The notes under the pieces: model-generated
Told to the model about the DNA's origin: nothing
The model's input: the letters and a program-made list of their open reading frames with translations, nothing else
The model's database searches: none
Made by a program: the position numbers and the translations under genes
Part shown: positions 1 through 11,936 of the stretch, in pieces
Layout: every line of letters starts with the position of its first letter
How positions within the stretch are numbered: position 1 is the first letter of the stretch
Origin: Mactra quadrangularis
Lineage: Eukaryota > Mollusca > Bivalvia > Venerida > Mactridae
Direction: 5' to 3'
DNA length: 64,000 nucleotides
Assembly: GCA_025267735.1 (NCBI GenBank)
Contig: CM046304.1
Coordinates: 2,790,001-2,854,000 of the forward strand

Positions 1-39
1 ACAATAGTTATGCGGCAATATGTCTTTAAATACTTTTTG

Positions 40-335
40 ATTGGGTTCGAAGCTGTAGCAACACATTGAGTAGGTCATATCACAGTGTTCAGTCAACCTA
101 CTCACAGTTCCTGGAATGGCTGAATCTCTGAATTTAGCTATTAACCAGTCACTAGGCGCATACTTATGTCAGTGAATGACAACTGTCCTACATGATTTAG
201 AATTAGTGGTATGATGGAGAATAGCTAAAAAAAATTATTTCATGACCAAGCTCCACCAAAGTATGCCTCATCTGGGGATTGTACCTACCACTCCTTAATC
301 AGTAGACTTAAGCCCTACCAACTGATCAAGAAAAG
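40..335 (-). mobile_element. tRNA-Lys-derived SINE, degraded copy
   Basis: Read on the minus strand, the right end (about 265-335) is a decayed tRNA-like head and the rest is the SINE body, shared with the better copy at 6914-7224: a segment containing CATGAAAT, a GACAACTG block, a GTAACCAG-like block and a final TGTGTTGCTACGGC-like block. Point changes have spoiled the internal promoter (the B box is no longer GGTTCGANTCC), so this copy is probably silent. Its left end runs close to the window edge. Confidence 0.75.
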
Positions 336-1594
336 CCAGTTTTAAGTACTTCTGAATCATCTACAACTTATTTGGTTCATTTGTCAAAAGGTTGTTGCAC
401 CTCTATGTCAAAACAAAGGACTTTTTATCATAATCCATCATGGGCCCATCCCTTTATCATATCAGCAACATGTCATGGTACCAGATTGTTCATTAGACAG
501 GTTTCAAATTCCCTGGACAAGTTTCAAGTCCTTTAGTTGCAGCTCAAGCCAAAAACAAGTGACTTTTTACTATAATCCATTATGATCCTATCACAACACT
601 CATATCAGTAACATGTCAGCCAACTTGGTATTTCATTATAAGAAAGTAATTTCTAAGCAAGAATGTGATTTAGATTTGAATACTTCATTTTCTTTGGAAT
701 TTTGTCTGGTGGAAAGCAGCAAGAGCCTAGTAACAGTGACTGACGTGCGAAGATGAGTCTGACAGCTTGATAAACAAGATAGATACATTCTAAACACCCT
801 TGTACTTCATCAGTAATGAAATCATAATTGTTATGTCATTATAAAGTGTCCTGAAGACAAGAACAAATTCGGTCAAATTAGGAGAACATTGTTCTGTCTA
901 ATGTATTTTTTGTAATTATGTAATCAAGTGTACTTTTTCCATATCAGGGACAAAAAGACATGAACTAAAGACATTTAAGGAACATAATGAGGATAAAAGC
1001 TAACAGCATGATGAAATGGGGTGCTTATTTACAGATTGAATATTTCAACAAGTTTTCATGTTGATTTGACATTTAGTAATGAAGATTTGTAATAGACAAA
1101 CGTTCCTAGCATATATTTGAAGATGGAAACTGACAGTCTTGATTATAGAATGTTGGTGGTTGGTTGTATCTAAATAATTGAAATTTGTGACATATACCTT
1201 TTTTCCACATTAGAAAAAAAATGTGCCAAATAGCAAGTTTTCAACTTTTGAAATTTTTTGGTAATATAAGTTTTCTAATGTTTAAAATACAATGTATGGC
1301 AAACCCATTTAATTTTCCAGGGGTTTCTCATTTTCTTATGATCTGAAGGGAACAATTGAGGCTCTGTCGAGTATGGCATAGATCCACATGAAAGATTGCA
1401 TAGTCTTGTTAAATAAAATCTTTATCATTAATATTGTTTTTATCATCATCATCATCATCCTTATCTTCAGCATCATCGTCATTGTTATAATAAAATGTTC
1501 AATATCTAAAAATTGATCAGTTTGTTTTCTTTGATTATATTGAGAAAATATCTAGAAGTTTCAAGTCAATTATGGACAGAATGAACAAGCTTAC
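336..1594. other. No gene seen; probable intron of the minus-strand gene
   Basis: AT-rich sequence without a convincing exon on either strand. It holds a short imperfect TCA/TCATCC microsatellite near 1441-1480. It lies downstream (minus sense) of the exon at 1595-1622, so it would be intron if the gene model is right. Confidence 0.5.
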
Positions 1595-1622
1595 CTTGTA
1601 CCATTTACTTTCAAGGCATTTT
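1595..1622 (-). CDS. 28-nt internal microexon of the unidentified split gene
   Basis: On the minus strand a long T-rich tract ending TTATTTTCAG precedes a 28-nt segment that is followed by GTAAGC, so both splice signals are strong. Entered with one base (G) from the upstream exon, it reads E-N-A-L-K-V-N-G-T and leaves two bases (AG), that is phase 1 to phase 2. All three proposed first exons and the 24-nt microexon at 41018-41041 end with a single G, so every combination joins here in frame. This makes it the best candidate for the first shared exon; later exons would lie left of the window. The peptide is too short to name the family. The splice signals are seen; the linkage to the other exons is inferred. 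Confidence 0.62.
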
Positions 1623-2147
1623 CTGAAAATAAACAAAACAAAGCATAAGTAATAATTACATTCAAAACTACAATGTATAATGTTACTTAAACACAAAATA
1701 TTTTAAAGGGACACTACTCTTGCCGTCTCTTGCTTCTTTTAAATGTTGGCCAAAAGGATAAGGTCAGTCGATGTGTGTGCACTAAACTCTTGTCTGTCTA
1801 ACAGTCTGTCTGGGTGTTTGAACTAATTATAAGAGCATAAAAAATACTATGACTCCTTAAGATCTTGCCACAAGCACAAGAAAACTATGGAATAACTTTG
1901 TTCACCGAAAATGCAGGCAATACTACAAATCAGCCAGAATTCAAAAACTGTACAGCTTTCTTTACTGATATCAGTTCAATGTTTGTTTGACTTACTATCT
2001 AAAACATTGCTAAACACCTAGGTATTACCAGAAGCAATGTTCTTTAAGTAGAAATTCAATCACAAAAAGATAAAATATAACTCATTTTAAACAGATGGAA
2101 AGATGTTTCCACAACATTTTTAAGTGAAGACATAAAATATGAATATA

Positions 2148-2330
2148 CAGTAAAACCCCCATTTACAACCACTACCCAATAACAGCCACCTCTCAACAAC
2201 AGTCATACCAAAAGCAAACTCTCAAAACAGTTATCCTAAATTCAATTTTATTTTGTGTTTCTCTATTAAATGAATCTTACCAAAACAATGGCCTCTTTTT
2301 ACAGCCTTCGCAGAATTTTCAAAATAGCCT
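2148..2330. repeat. Degenerate AACAGCCACCTCTCAA-type repeat with one transposon-like end
   Basis: It starts TA-CAGTAAAACCCCC and continues as loose repeats of an 'acaaccac / aacagccacctctcaa' unit. The same unit recurs at 8600-8870, where it lies inside a TA-flanked element. No matching right end was seen here, so this looks like a truncated copy. Confidence 0.5.
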
Positions 2331-3520
2331 ACAGTCTGTTGTAGGTTTTCCTGTTCATTCAATGTTCGTGCATGTACAAGATGTATAATGTAAGTATGAA
2401 TGAGTCAAAGTAAAAGTAACAGGTAAAACAGATTTTTCTTATCAAATTTAACACATCAGATAATATATTAATTTTTTTCTAGCAGGAAACATCTTTAGAG
2501 CTTTTAAAAAACATCTGGTGGAAGTTTGAAGATGATTATGTCAGACAAGGCAAGGGATATACCAAATACCTCGTTGCTTTATACCTAAGCACATATCTGA
2601 GCACCCAGTCCCCCTCCATAAGATAAAATTATTGCATACATATGAAGTTGCAGCTAATAATACAAGATAAGGTAAGGATCTACACTTCAACCCCTCCCTG
2701 AGACTCCATGAGATAAATGTTTTCCACTTTATGTTGAAAATTCTAATACAAGACAAAAGAAAGGGATCTTCTTCCTAGCTTTGCAACTAAGCCTCCCTCA
2801 AGACCCCCTTCAAAGGGATTCATGTATTGCATTAGATGCTCAAACGAACTTGATTCCTGCAATCAACTGCTTTGTATCCTATTTTCATGATTTTAACAAT
2901 AAACATTTTGTGGGAGGTGCACTATCAAGACAGGTCGAACACTCCTCATTAGCTAAGCAAAATCTATTTTGGATGGATGTTGCATTCCATCTGTCCCTCC
3001 CAACAAGATTCACCCAAAGCAGATTTGCAAAATCTTAGAAAGATGGAGTGACAAAATTCACCAGTCCCTCTTCCTAACTAGATTTACCCTAAGCAAACTT
3101 GCAAAACTTTAGGAGAATGTGGTATCACAATCCATAGTCCTGCCCAACTACATACACACACCCCCATCATACACCTGTCTTTACCCAACAAGATTCACCC
3201 CATAAAAGATATTCTTTACTAGATAAATATTAATAACACTGACATGTTAAATGCATCTCTCCATGAATTCTGATCTTTGATCAAGTCTAATGATAAGATG
3301 GTTGTTGGTGATGAAAGAATTCAAATAGAAGACAATTTTCTCTCTTTTCCAGCAATCTGATAAATGATTTAATCTAGTCCCAAGTGATAGAAATCTCTCT
3401 CCATAGTCCTGGGTCTCTGGATCTTTGTAGCAGTAAGATATCAGAACTGATGAAATGAGATTCAGAACATCATAACATACATAACATATTTAGTACACAA
3501 CTTCAGAGATAGTGCTAATG
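2331..3520. other. No gene or named repeat seen
   Basis: AT-rich. The short frames at 2541-2756 (minus) and 2781-3038 (plus) have no recognisable domain and no supporting splice context. The phrase 'aagattcaccc..agcaaacttgcaaaa' recurs loosely at 3003, 3060 and 3188, suggesting an old degenerate tandem repeat. Confidence 0.4.
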
Positions 3521-3882
3521 TCTCTTTCACTCACTCCCTTCTACCTTGTTCCATTTTAATCCCTTTCAGTTTCAGCCACTCTTTCTCCCTCTTTTTTCTC
3601 CCTTTTCCTCCCTCTGTGTTTCCCTTGCTCCCGTTTGCCATCACTGCTTCTTTACTCTCTTCCTACATCTCCCTCCCCTCCCCTCCCTTACATTTTCCCT
3701 TTCCCCACTCTTTCTCACTCCTTCCCTCCCTCCCTCCCTGCACCTTCTTTTTTTCCTTTCACACATCCCCTTCTGCCTCCATCCATTAACCCTTTGCTCC
3801 CTTTCTTCCCATCACTCTGTCTCTCTTCCTCCTTCCCTCTCTCTCTTGCCCCACCTCTCTCCCTTCCTCTTTCAAACAACAG
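3521..3882. repeat. Polypyrimidine (C/T) tract
   Basis: About 360 bases in which the plus strand is nearly all C and T, with runs of ccctccctcc and ctctctc. The open frames across it, rich in Leu, Pro and Ser, are composition artefacts. Such tracts can form triplex (H-DNA) structures. Confidence 0.85.
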
Positions 3883-4138
3883 AAACTGATCAACATCATT
3901 GATAGATCATAACATGTTTAATATACTTATTGTTTATCAATATATAAAGAACATCTGGTCATCATCTTACACAAGTAAATAGTAAATACAAATTAGATCA
4001 ACGGATCATAGATAATAATGACAAAATAAAGGTTTTCCTATCATCTGACCAATTTTAACTTGCCCTTAATGATAAGCTTGTGAAATCAAGCCTTTTTTCG
4101 GGGTTGCATAACAATATTTCACTAGTGCTGATGGAGTT

Positions 4139-4280
4139 GTTAACCTATTTGCATTATGACCTTCAGCTGAAGAACTCTTGGGGCAATATTCATTACAATG
4201 AGTTCATAGGTTAACCTATATGCATTATGACCTTTAGCTGAAGAACTCTTGGGGCAATACTCATTACAATGGGTTCATAA
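4139..4280. repeat. 71-bp tandem duplication
   Basis: Two head-to-tail copies starting 'ttaacctat(t/a)tgcattatgacc', the second beginning about 71 bases after the first. They differ at only a few positions, which points to a fairly recent duplication. Confidence 0.85.
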
Positions 4281-4633
4281 GTGGCTTGCACAGTTCAAAG
4301 ACAAAAGTACTACCATTTCTGAAGCTGTATTCTTTACATGTACACAAAATTTTTTGTTTGTTTCGGAACTGCATTGGCCCCTTTGAATTGGTCAACAGTA
4401 GAGGTACATAATCATAAAAAATACCATACAGACCAACAACCAAATAAGTCAAGTGTTGCAGTGCAGTCGGCTTAATTACTATACAAGTTGCATTTAATCT
4501 GATAAACCAATTTACTCACATCCTAATTATTCTGCTGATGTCAACAATTATACTGTCACAAGAAAACTATTAGCAGATTTCAACAGATAATACTAGTATA
4601 TATTTCTAGTTTTTTCTACAACATATACACTAA

Positions 4634-4858
4634 GGCCACAACAAGTTGATCATATGTTCTATGGATTTTTCTGAAAAAAAATGGGGTGAGCGAGCGAAAA
4701 AAAATAAATAAAAAAGTCTTTATTCACTTGCTTTATATAGCGGTTTGACCAAATTTTTATGGGTGAGCGAGGAAATAAAAATATATATTTTTTGTTAACA
4801 ACCGTCAAAATTTAGGTGTGAGCGAATCCATAGAACATATGATCAATTTGTTGTGGCC
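4634..4858. mobile_element. MITE, PIF/Harbinger-like (TAA target duplication)
   Basis: The ends are inverted repeats of about 33 bp, starting GGCCACAACAA at the left; the right end is its complement with one mismatch in the first 25. Both sides are flanked by TAA (4631-4633 and 4859-4861), which fits the TWA target preference of the PIF/Harbinger superfamily. The 225-bp body is AT-rich and non-coding, with repeated 'gggtgagcga' phrases, so the element is non-autonomous. Confidence 0.8.
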
Positions 4859-4861
4859 TAA

Positions 4862-5884
4862 GACTGACTGTGCAAAGAAGATAAGTTATACTCGGCAGAA
4901 AAAAATGGTAGGAGCAGATAACTCTAATGAGCAAAAATGACTGTCGGATAAATGACAACATTTGCCACAGATATATATGTGTCAATTACTCTACTAGTAA
5001 TTGGCAAACACTATATATACTAAGACAACATCTTTATTTCTTGTTAATCATTTGTTGATAGAATTATTGCTGATGTAATGATTAATACAGAGTTGCGCCT
5101 GTAATGCTTACAATCAAAAACACCAATGTCGATGAATACTGTTTCACCAGGCTTGTGTTATATTCATAAAATTTTCAACATCAAAGATGTTTTGAATAAA
5201 GTATCTTTGTATCTATGAAAGTACATGTACCTTATACATGTACATGTATAGGCAGGGTGACATAGGAAATTTCTAGTCAATAAACTCAATTTATAACATG
5301 GCATTCCAAACACAGAGTGCTCTAATGTGGCTCACAGCCATATATATAGAGAGCCACAGACGAAGATCGCCTGTGATGTGGCTATGACATTACATCGAAT
5401 CATTTTGAGGCATGAAAGACAAAACCTATTCAAATGTAAAGAACAAAACCCCTTTCAAAGACAAAAGGAACATACATGAGACGTACACACACCAAGAATA
5501 TACAGGAGTAATTTCATCCTAATCAACAAAGAGTCATGAATCAATCAACATATGTAAATCATATATCCCTCATCAAGAGAAGCACCTGTTTTACCTAGAA
5601 TAGAAGCTTAACGAAGAAATCATAATGATAAGAATCATAGAGAAATAATAACCACATTTCTTATAGACAGGATTGACTTTACACTAAATAACCTTTTTTC
5701 TTTAAAGATGAGAGATGGTTTTTATTTCCATAGAGAATAAATACACCAGGAATTCAAGAAAGACAATTAGATGTGTAAAACTAATTAGAAAAGTCTTGAA
5801 CAGAACACATACCATACAGATTCCCTAAAGTCTTTGCTGCCCTTTCATGCACAGTAGTACTTCAGCAATGCCGATAAATGCATT
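4862..5884. other. No gene seen
   Basis: AT-rich. It contains several TACATGTA palindromes (5220-5250) and a short imperfect inverted repeat around 'gtggct...agccac' near 5328-5385. A weak exon-like segment at 5813-5836 is discussed among the rejected items. Confidence 0.4.
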
Positions 5885-5945
5885 GGCGTGCAAGACTAGC
5901 CTAGAAACAGGTTATTAAAAAAGGATGTAGACTAGTTTTGCATTG
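5885..5945. repeat. Mini-foldback, AGACTAG subfamily
   Basis: A hairpin of about 60 bp whose arms read GCGTGCAAGACTAGCC on the left and, complemented from the right, ATGCAAAACTAGTCTACATC. The inner TAGACTAGTTTTGC is shared with the copies at 28864-28930 and 56269-56336. Confidence 0.6.
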
Positions 5946-6913
5946 ATCAATCAAAGCAAGTAAAAACATATTCTGATGGTCAATATAATGAGAAAACCAA
6001 AAGGAACAAATAAACAGTTTTCCACATCAGGTCAGTTATTTTGTAAACAGGTTATTAATCTTAGTTCTGTGCAATATGACCTTTCTGTGTTGGTGTGCCG
6101 TAAAACCAAACAAACAAACAAATTAATCGTAGACTTTTCACCATGGTTATCAGAATAGCATTTTCTTGAACCTAGGAGAACCTACCAGTTATTATATAGA
6201 ATCATGAATGCAGATCACAATTTTATCTGAGAACGAAAGACAGAAAATAAAAATACCACAAAGTAGCAGGGCTGTTGACTTTACCAACCCAACTGAGGAC
6301 TTTACCAAGTAATAAATAGCATTCAAACATGAACCAAATGGAATTTAATGAAATTAAAAACTGTAGTACAGTAAAACAAGTATTTACTGAAGAAAAGTGA
6401 TAAGGTAGGGATGAGGAGCTAACCAACAAGACAAACAGCAACAAAATGTGAACCTCAGAAAACATGACACAAGAATAAATATTATCAAAGGAAAATCAAG
6501 ATAGAGAGTGAAAATACCATAATGTGGCAGGACGGCAGATCATACCTACTGATTGCGGATCTTACCTATGTAACAACTAGCAACAGAAGGTGAGATCATA
6601 ATACAAGGATTAATATAAGTATGGGTTTTACCATCATTAAATGTGCATACATTCCACCGACCTCTATGTTATATCTAAGGACAGAAGAAATGTTGTATCT
6701 ATTATCTTACATACCTAACAGTACGAGGTAACTAATTGATACCACATTCTGTAGTCACCTAGGTGTCCCCCTCATTATCTTAATTATAAAACATCATCAA
6801 TAATAACATAACCTAGCCTAAATAGACAACATTCCACATGAGGCGATCAATCTTACATGAATTTGGTCATTGTCTTGAACTACTAGACCCAAGCTGAGGA
6901 CAAGTGAAAATTG

Positions 6914-7224
6914 ATTGTTTGTTTGTTTGTTGGGTTTAATGCCGTAGCAACCCATTGTATAGGTCATATTATGGCGGTCAGTCAACCTACTCACTGTTCC
7001 TGGAAAAGTTAAATCTCCAGATTTAGCTAATAACCAACTACTAAGCGCATACTATCGTCAGTGACTGACAACTGCCCTACATAATTAAAAATCATTGGTA
7101 GGAGGGAGAATGGCCGTAGAAATAATCTCATGACCAAGCTCCACGAAAGTATGCCCTGTCTGGGAATCGAACCCACGACCCCTCGATCAGTAGACTTGCG
7201 TGCTACCAACTGAGCTAGCCGGGC
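6914..7224 (-). mobile_element. tRNA-Lys-derived SINE, nearly full length
   Basis: On the minus strand the head (7224 down to about 7150) starts GCCCGGCTAGCTCAGTTGG, the start of animal tRNA-Lys, and keeps an A box (TAGCTCAGTTGG) and a perfect B box (GGTTCGATTCCC). The body follows, and the element ends in a (CAAA)n-type tail at 6915-6930. This is the best copy in the window and serves as reference for those at 40, 16501, 30178, 32592, 37985 and 45391. Such elements are transcribed by RNA polymerase III and depend on a LINE for movement. Confidence 0.9.
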
Positions 7225-8109
7225 AGCTACCTTTATAGTAGGGATAGTTGAATTTATTGCTCTTTATCTTATGATATTGATGAATTGGGCTAGTGCTCGA
7301 GAAAATTTTAGGCAAAGACTGTAAGATAGTTCTTTGTCTAAAGCAGAATAGCAGGGATGTGCATCCTTCAATTTTCTTCTCTCTTCTACTCTGCGTTGCT
7401 TCTTCCTCTAAAGATTAATTATTTTGAAACCATCAATCCTTTGGTGCTCACAGTCTCATTTTACTGCCTTTCTGGTAATATTTTTGTGAATTTTCATAAT
7501 TTTTCCTCTGTTAATGAGTAAAGTTTCGGCCTCATTTTGGTACAAAACTCATTAAGGGTAGGTTGGGAGGATGTCACTAATTAAAACAGACAAGACAGGG
7601 AGGGTTTCAATTTTGTCTCACTAAAAAAGTCATTTAACAATTTCACTCAAAACTCACAGAACTACAAGCTATCTATGTAATTATATGATGTATTTTGTAA
7701 AACATATATTTAACTCGTCCATTTATCATTTAAAACTTGACAGTTTGAATGCAGAAACTACTCTTTTTCTATCTAATTAAAGTAAGAAATGTATGTATTA
7801 ATGTTTTTTGTTCAACCTAGTTCTACAAAAAACCACAAACCCACAAAATTTCAGCTTTCTTGTAAAGTAAAAAAGTAAAAGCATGCCATGTAATTGCATT
7901 TTATTGTCTACGTTTCATGCTGATGCACGTTCACCAACTTTTACATTCATTTTGTACTTAATTTTAAATATTTAGTTGTTTTTTTATCACAGAAAATCCA
8001 TGCACTGTTTATAGCCTTATACATCGTATATGCAAGCAAAAAAATGGCATATGATATGAATTTTATACTGAAAATATTAAAACTTCAAACTAGAAATTGT
8101 TAATTTTGC
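7225..8109. other. No gene seen
   Basis: AT-rich sequence with no convincing frame, splice pair or repeat structure. Confidence 0.4.
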
Positions 8110-8284
8110 ACACATCAGGTGGGGAACCTTCACAGTAGACCGACCAATTAAGAACTGGATGGAGGGCAACATTTGAAGTAAAAATTCTTGCTCAGGAAAA
8201 TTGGCAGTGCCCCTAGAGGGAATCAAACCTGGGCACTATCAACCTCTAAGGGCAAGTTCTTCCACTGTACCACTGCTCCTAGCA
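8110..8284 (-). mobile_element. Second tRNA-headed SINE-like repeat
   Basis: On the minus strand, AGGAGCAGTGGTACAGTGG is followed about 40 bases later by CAGGTTTGATTCCCTC, giving recognisable A and B boxes of a tRNA-like head. A non-tRNA tail of roughly 90 bases follows. The head differs from the Lys type, so this is another family or a tRNA pseudogene with flank. The left border is approximate. Confidence 0.6.
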
Positions 8285-8594
8285 ATTTCAACCCCCCAGA
8301 TCACCTCCCAGCATCTGCTATTTTATTTCACCAATAATAGCACCAACTTTTAACAATTTAGTATATAATTGCTAAGAATTGCTCTACCGCCAAGTTTTTG
8401 CTTGCCAATTAGTGTTATATCAATTCAAGGATGTTAGGTGTACAATAAAAACTAGTATTATATAATAAAGATAGAATGAGTGTTAAATACATTATTGATA
8501 TAAAAATATACAAGTTTATTATCTTGTATCTACCCTGTAAAAACTATATAACACACCTTAAGTTAAGGAGGAGTTAATGTTTAGGTGCCAATTA

Positions 8595-9787
8595 TAGTGA
8601 AACTCCTAATAACTGTAACATATTAACAACAGCCACTTCACTGGAAGAACTTCACCTGAAGCACAGCCACCCATCAAGAACAACAACCTCACAAAAACTA
8701 TCAACTCTTGAGAACAGCCACATCTTAAAAAGTCACCACTCAAGATCAGCCACCTCTCAACTCTCAAGAACAACCACTTCTCAACAACAGACACCTCTAA
8801 GCAAAACCGTTTTAGAACAGTTAACTCTCTAAACAACAGTTAGATTTTGAAGACCACTTATTCTCAACAACAACCAGCATGTTCAATCACGCGAAAATCC
8901 GCGTATTTCACGCCAAAAAAATAAAATTCACGCGAATATTCGTATCCTACTGGGTACGAATACGCGGACCGAAATATATCATAATGTAACGAACGGTAAC
9001 TCTGTTAAGCTTATTACGTTTTTACTGGCATTTAGCCTTTCCGAAATGACGTCAGCAATGCTAAGCGGATTGTTTTTTGTTTTCGTCGCAATTAAAGAAT
9101 CATGGCGTCGATAGTTTTCTGCTAGAGAGCGTTGACGACGCGATGATTCGTACCAATAATTATGTCTAAACAAAGGAATTTAAATGATTGTATTGCCGAA
9201 TTACAAAGGCGTTAATCTAAACTTTAATGATACGATCAGATTTGCAAACGAACGATGAAGTATCACCTAATTTTAGTGATTTGTTGTCGACTAGTATTGC
9301 ACACGAGCGCGAGCACCAGATTCACTTACAAAAATAATAAAAGAGGCTACATTACACGATTTTCTACCGCCATTCGATGATATTGTGTTCATCTGGACTG
9401 TTTGTCATAAACTAATGTGGGGGTAAAGTAAAAGATGACCTGGATTTGTCGAAACTATGTTCGTTTTTGGGACGAATCATCTAAAGACGAATGTGACTGT
9501 CTCGTCGGAGAATAGGGGAGAAATCCTCTTGTACTTATGTCAAAAAAAACTTTTTTAAACTGGTGTACCCACTTTTATTTCCTCATACCCACATTTTTCA
9601 ACATTGGTGGGTACAATACCCACTCTAAAAAAAGTCACTGAACATGCTGAACAACATGCATGATCAGTCTATTCTCAAGGCCCAAGGGTGAATTACCATC
9701 AACTCAGACATTTGTTACTTCAGAAATCTCTACAGCTACCAATCTAGAATTGCTCCATTTATTGGCTATTATATTTAAGTTTTACTG
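8595..9787. mobile_element. Putative TA-flanked DNA element (outer), interrupted by another
   Basis: The left end reads TA-TAGTGAAACTCC and the right end, complemented, TA-CAGTAAAACTT, both next to TA. This resembles short Tc1/mariner or pogo-type ends. The left part (8600-8870) is a degenerate 'aagaacagccacctctcaa' repeat like that at 2148. The element is split by a CpG-richer insert at 8875-9649. The ends are short and imperfect, so the borders are tentative. Confidence 0.45.
8875..9649. mobile_element. Putative DNA transposon fragment nested in the outer element
   Basis: Inverted ends CAGCATGTTCA (left) and the same word complemented at the right enclose about 775 bases that are visibly richer in CpG than the surroundings. 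The flanks both read as AACAAC-type repeats, but an exact 8-bp duplication is not seen. A minus-strand frame of 64 residues (8979-9173) starts MFRHNYWYE and shows no domain I recognise. Ends starting CAG would suit hAT. This is a non-autonomous or decayed copy. Confidence 0.5.
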
Positions 9788-9957
9788 TATATATAATGTA
9801 TAAGAACTATCTAAAACAGTGACAAGTGTGAACAGTTACATTATGATGTCATCAAACATCTCATCAGGTTGTCTGGAATGATACTATAGCAATATAGCAA
9901 GATATTTCAAGGAGTGGGTCTAAGAAAATGATGATGTCACGTATCGCGTGAATAGAA

Positions 9958-10070
9958 CATCATTGCAATAATATATATATTATATATAATTTGCAATCAA
10001 AAGTACAGAACCAAATTCGCACATTCTCAGATATATTTTATAATATATATAATAATATATATAGTAAGTA
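9958..10070. repeat. AT dinucleotide and AT palindrome cluster
   Basis: Two self-complementary AT runs: atatatatattatatataat near 9968-9990, and a second near 10025-10063 that also mixes ATAT and AATATT. No coding potential. Confidence 0.75.
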
Positions 10071-10134
10071 CACAACATATTAACTAGCCTAACAATACAT
10101 GTAATGATATCTGCAGACAGACCACCCATATATA

Positions 10135-10514
10135 CAGTACCCACCAAAAGTTTGGAGACATTATCACTTAGTAAGCCAGCTGATCATAGCTTTTATCTAA
10201 AATTTGATAACTGTTTATTTTGAAATGCTTGTAAGTTTTGCTTTATTTTTTGGTTATCATTACATTTATTACTGAGATTATAAAAATGGCATAAAGCTAT
10301 ATATGTTATTAAAAAAAATACAACAAACATAGTTTTGGTGGCTTTAGGGTGTCAGATGCTGAATCTTATAAATATGTTGCATTCATGAAAATTGTTTTCA
10401 TTTTATCACAAACCATACTTATATATATTAAAAATAATGATTCTACAAAAACTATCATCAAAATTCAAGAAATGTAGTCACCTACTTTTGTCTTCAAACT
10501 TTTGGTGGTTACTG
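10135..10514. mobile_element. Tc1/mariner-type MITE (380 bp)
   Basis: The terminal inverted repeats begin CAGTACCCACCAAAAGTTTG on the left and CAGTAACCACCAAAAGTTTG complemented on the right. Each is bordered by TA (10133-10134, 10515-10516), the standard Tc1/mariner target. The interior is AT-rich and has no transposase frame. The CCAAAAGTTT end is shared in part with the elements at 14290 and 16472. Confidence 0.88.
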
Positions 10515-10786
10515 TATGTAATGTAAACATAATTATATGACATGTATTTTATTGAGGCTGGCTGACTGACCCTTTATGATGTATGTCACATGGCTGTCAT
10601 AAAAACATCATAAAAATATTGTTAACAACATCATGTCTAAAATATCATTTACATGTTATGTATGACAACACAGTGATGTAATAGATCAACCTTCTTGGTC
10701 AAGTAATTAACAAAAACATTCTAACAAAATTGGTGCAAAGATGAACTACTTATTGACCTCAATTTCTCTTACACTACATTATGGGG

Positions 10787-10856
10787 GGCTTAGCGCAAAA
10801 TGATTGTAACTTGATTTATAAAAAAACAGTGAGTTAAGAACGTTTTGCGCTAAGCC
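10787..10856. repeat. Mini-foldback, TTAGCGCAAAA subfamily
   Basis: A 70-bp hairpin with ends GGCTTAGCGCAAAA and their complement. The interior keeps 'tgattgtaactt' and 'cagtgagtta', as in the copy at 35878-35947. No clear target duplication. Confidence 0.7.
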
Positions 10857-11089
10857 TGCGATTACCGGTTGATCAATAATATTTAGGTGTTGAATCTGCT
10901 TACTTTATTCATAGGCAAAAAATATTATTTCTCAAATAAATTAGGAATCATTTAGACCACGCATATCTTAAAGTCAAAGATTTTATCCAATAATTTTCTC
11001 ACATAATTTCCAACAGGTATCAACTCTGTCCTTTTATAAAATACAAGGAGGCTGTTGACTGGTCAATAAAAATTTGTGTTGATAACAAT

Positions 11090-11200
11090 AAGTGAAAGAA
11101 ATGATACTGATAAAGATAATGATGATGTTATGATGATGATAATGATTATGATGGTGATGATAATATTGATGCTGATAATAATGATAATAATGATCTAATG
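11090..11200. repeat. ATG/ATA trinucleotide-rich microsatellite
   Basis: Imperfect gatgatgat / gataat repeats. The His- and Tyr-rich minus-strand frame here is only its translation. Confidence 0.8.
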
Positions 11201-11590
11201 GTTCTTTGTTTATCAATAGATCAAAGGGTTGTGATCATAGAAACCTAGGTGTGGTGAACTAGATATCAATAAATATAGAATACAGTCAAACCTGTATACA
11301 GGAGAACAACAATGTCAATCTGTCACCATCTTGCGCAATATCCTGCACTAAATGACTAATTTTTTCTGGTGATCAAGGGCACTGTGCCCTTCAAACCACA
11401 GCAAAGGTCATTTTAGGCAAAATGAAATTCACTAAAACCATTTAAAAACACTTACTACAAGTCCTGTGGCAACCATTCTAAAGGGGGTAGGGTAGTGACA
11501 GCCTCAGACAGAAAAAACATGGGATTGACCAGTAAAGGGTTAGCGCAAGGAAATTGCCGAATACAGTTGACCACAATCAAAGGATTCAAG

Positions 11591-11660
11591 GTATACAGAC
11601 ACAGGTGACCACAAGCACAGGTTTGAGTGTATATAGACACAGGTGACCACAAACACAGGT
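11591..11660. repeat. 38-bp tandem duplication
   Basis: Two copies of 'gtatacagacacaggtgacc..cacaggt' with a 38-base step, lying just upstream of the SINE at 11667. Confidence 0.7.
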
Positions 11661-11666
11661 AAACTC

Positions 11667-11936
11667 GGGTAGATAGCCCAGTTGGTAGTGTGCCGGGATT
11701 TGGAATCTCGTGTCCGAGGGGGTGCGGGTTCGAATCCCACCCGGGGAGGTTATACCCTTCCATGAAAATTTGACAATAATGTCGATTTTCCTCCATTGAT
11801 TAAATAATATGGAGAAGTTTCCGGCCTTGTGGAAGGGTAGGTGAGAACTGGTTATAGACAATGGTCCAGGAAAGCTAGGTTAGGTGCGCTGGACGCCGTA
11901 AAATGACCAAAATTGTGTTGACACGGTGTTAAATCT
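11667..11936 (+). mobile_element. tRNA-derived SINE, family 2 (plus copy)
   Basis: The head has an A box (TAGCCCAGTTGGTAG) and a perfect B box (GGTTCGAATCCC, 11728-11739). It is about 85 bases long with an extra arm and ATTTGGAATC in the anticodon position, so it may come from a tRNA-Ser or other long-arm tRNA. The body ends near 'cggtgttaaatc'. A near full-length copy in the opposite orientation lies at 35118-35397 and defines the ends. The open frames across this region are SINE translation. Confidence 0.85.

Noticed and set aside
3546..3902. 118-residue Pro/Leu/Ser frame
   Set aside because: Low-complexity translation of the pyrimidine tract.
5813..5836. A 24-nt minus-strand segment (AKTLGNLY in phase 1) between CAG and GTATGT
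   Set aside because: The donor is good and the phase fits the gene, but the acceptor has almost no pyrimidine tract. Kept only as a candidate for RNA-seq.
7147..7224. Possible functional tRNA-Lys gene
   Set aside because: Although the A and B boxes are intact, the stems do not pair properly and the sequence continues into a SINE body shared with other copies.
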